Shown here in pieces: positions 5,995 to 6,705 of a DNA stretch of 6,705 nt. Position numbers and translations under genes: made by a program. Every line of letters starts with the position of its first letter. Position 1 is the first letter of the stretch. This stretch comes from Robiginitomaculum sp. Lineage in GTDB: Bacteria; Pseudomonadota; Alphaproteobacteria; Caulobacterales; Maricaulaceae. Location: the NCBI GenBank assembly GCA_002733385.1, contig NVVO01000013.1, positions 18,509-25,213 of the forward strand, written 5' to 3'. The notes under the pieces were generated by a model that saw only the letters and a list, made by a program, of their open reading frames with translations, was not told the origin of the DNA and searched no databases.

Positions 5995-6000
5995 ACCTCC
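5995..6000 (-). promoter_or_regulatory. Strong ribosome binding site GGAGGT that selects the out-of-frame ATG at 5990
   Basis: GGAGGT lies four bases before the ATG at 5990. The in-frame ATG of the SEC-C open frame at 5968 has no purine-rich site, since its upstream bases are TAGCAAATATA. The site therefore points to 5990 as the ancestral or actual start, one frame away from the SEC-C coding frame. Translation from 5990 without a shift ends after 17 codons. Confidence 0.65.
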
Positions 6001-6018
6001 ATATTTGCTGATTCTGCC

Positions 6019-6046
6019 CTCTTAGCATTGAGGATTTTAATGTCAA
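6019..6046 (-). promoter_or_regulatory. Candidate promoter of the SEC-C gene
   Basis: On the minus strand a perfect TTGACA (6041-6046) is followed after 16 bases by TAAGAG (6019-6024), which is preceded by TG one base away, in an extended -10 arrangement. The -10 match itself is poor. The predicted transcript start near 6012 would leave about 22 bases before the ATG at 5990. The element lies immediately after the stop of the peptidase gene, so the small gene could be expressed independently of it. Confidence 0.4.
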
Positions 6047-6051
6047 GTTTC

Positions 6052-6705
6052 CTAGGGCTGGCTTTGCACGGGCGTGAGATTTTCTGCTAAAAATTTGTCC
6101 AACCCGATAAAGAATTGCTGGCGGTTTTTTTGCTTGGACAGGAAATGGTCTTCGTCTTCAAATTTCATATAAGTGATTTTGGCCGGGCTTTTCTTTAGGG
6201 CTTTTTTCATGCGCTTATATTGGTTGAAATGAACCCGTTGGTCATTTTCCCCGTGGGCAAGAAATAGCGGAATGGTGATTTCGTTTGCGCGTTTGACGGG
6301 TGAGTTTTCTTTGATGTCGTCTTTGTCTCTAAACCCGTCTAGGAACAAATCGCGGGCCGAGGTACGGCCAAAGCGGTAGTCTTTCATATGGCGTTCCATA
6401 GCTTTCATATCCGTAACCCCGGCCATGGAGACGGCGCATTGGTAAAGTTCAGGGTTTTTTATGGCCCCCATCAAGGCCGCATAGCCGCCGTATGACCAGC
6501 CCGCAATGCAAATATTGCCCGCGTCCGCATAGCCTTTGTCGATCAACCATTTTGTCCCGTCTTCCACATCTTCTTGCATGAGCACCCAGTTTTGTTGCCC
6601 GGCTTTTTTAAATTCTTTACCGTACCCTATGGAGCCGCGAAAATTCATCTGCAACACGGCGTAGCCCCGCGAAGCAAAAAACTGTGCGAAATAATCAAAC
6701 CGTTT
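6052..6705 (-). CDS. S9 family prolyl oligopeptidase-like serine peptidase, C-terminal catalytic domain (5' end outside window)
   Basis: The 217 visible residues are the alpha/beta-hydrolase domain of an S9 peptidase (dipeptidyl- or acylaminoacyl-peptidase type), which hydrolyses short peptides. The frame is open to the right edge and begins KRFDYFAQFFASRGYAVLQ, then NFRGSIGYGKEF, the usual entry to the catalytic domain. Numbering from the right edge of the window, the nucleophile is Ser71 in GWSYGGYAAL, the acid is Asp155 in HGENDQRVHF, and the histidine is His187 in EDEDHF, so the triad is complete. Full S9 proteins are commonly 600-700 residues with an N-terminal beta-propeller, which must lie outside the window along with any signal peptide, so the cellular location cannot be judged. 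GTG (6657) and ATG (6648) codons inside conserved sequence are not starts. The gene lies 61 bases upstream of the SEC-C gene on the same strand. Confidence 0.94.
   Translation of the reverse strand, partial: KRFDYFAQFFASRGYAVLQMNFRGSIGYGKEFKKAGQQNWVLMQEDVEDGTKWLIDKGYADAGNICIAGWSYGGYAALMGAIKNPELYQCAVSMAGVTDMKAMERHMKDYRFGRTSARDLFLDGFRDKDDIKENSPVKRANEITIPLFLAHGENDQRVHFNQYKRMKKALKKSPAKITYMKFEDEDHFLSKQKNRQQFFIGLDKFLAENLTPVQSQP

Overview
The window looks like a compact bacterial chromosome segment of intermediate GC, most likely from an alphaproteobacterium. This is inferred from the split glycine decarboxylase P-protein (GcvPA plus GcvPB), the small XRE regulator embedded among small membrane proteins, and an alphaproteobacterial flavour to the radical SAM, SEC-C and S9 peptidase proteins. 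A marine Maricaulales/Hyphomonadaceae-like bacterium is one possibility. The assignment rests on protein appearance only, with no database search.

Layout from left to right. (1) Positions 1-1913, plus strand: the 3' end of gcvPA, then complete gcvPB, joined by an ATGA overlap. Together they form the PLP-dependent P-protein of the glycine cleavage system. (2) Positions 1914-2140: a noncoding gap between convergent genes, filled by an imperfect palindrome of about 174 bp whose two ends are themselves hairpins, which looks like a dispersed chromosomal repeat. (3) Positions 2141-3208, minus strand: an OafA-type membrane acyltransferase with its own candidate promoter, in which an AT-rich perfect inverted repeat overlaps the -10. 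(4) Positions 3269-4606, minus strand: a tightly packed four-gene operon of two four-helix membrane proteins, a 73-residue XRE repressor-like protein and a two-helix membrane protein. Neighbouring genes overlap or nearly touch, and a good sigma70-like promoter lies upstream. (5) Positions 4754-5740, plus strand: a radical SAM enzyme of unknown substrate, divergent from the operon, with a CX3CX2C motif and six further cysteines in its C-terminal third. (6) Positions 5746-5990, minus strand: a small SEC-C zinc-motif protein whose reading frame is broken. Removing one T at a TTTC site restores the KKCC half of the motif exactly. A second TTTC site near the N-terminus would join the frame to the only start with a strong ribosome binding site. 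(7) Positions 6052-6705, minus strand: the C-terminal catalytic domain of an S9 prolyl oligopeptidase, cut by the right edge.

The glycine cleavage genes and the peptidase are ordinary housekeeping or catabolic functions. The observations most worth a second look are the doubly shifted SEC-C gene, the XRE/membrane-protein operon with two similarly built four-helix proteins sharing a DEF-x-x-K loop, the orphan radical SAM enzyme, and the palindromic repeat.
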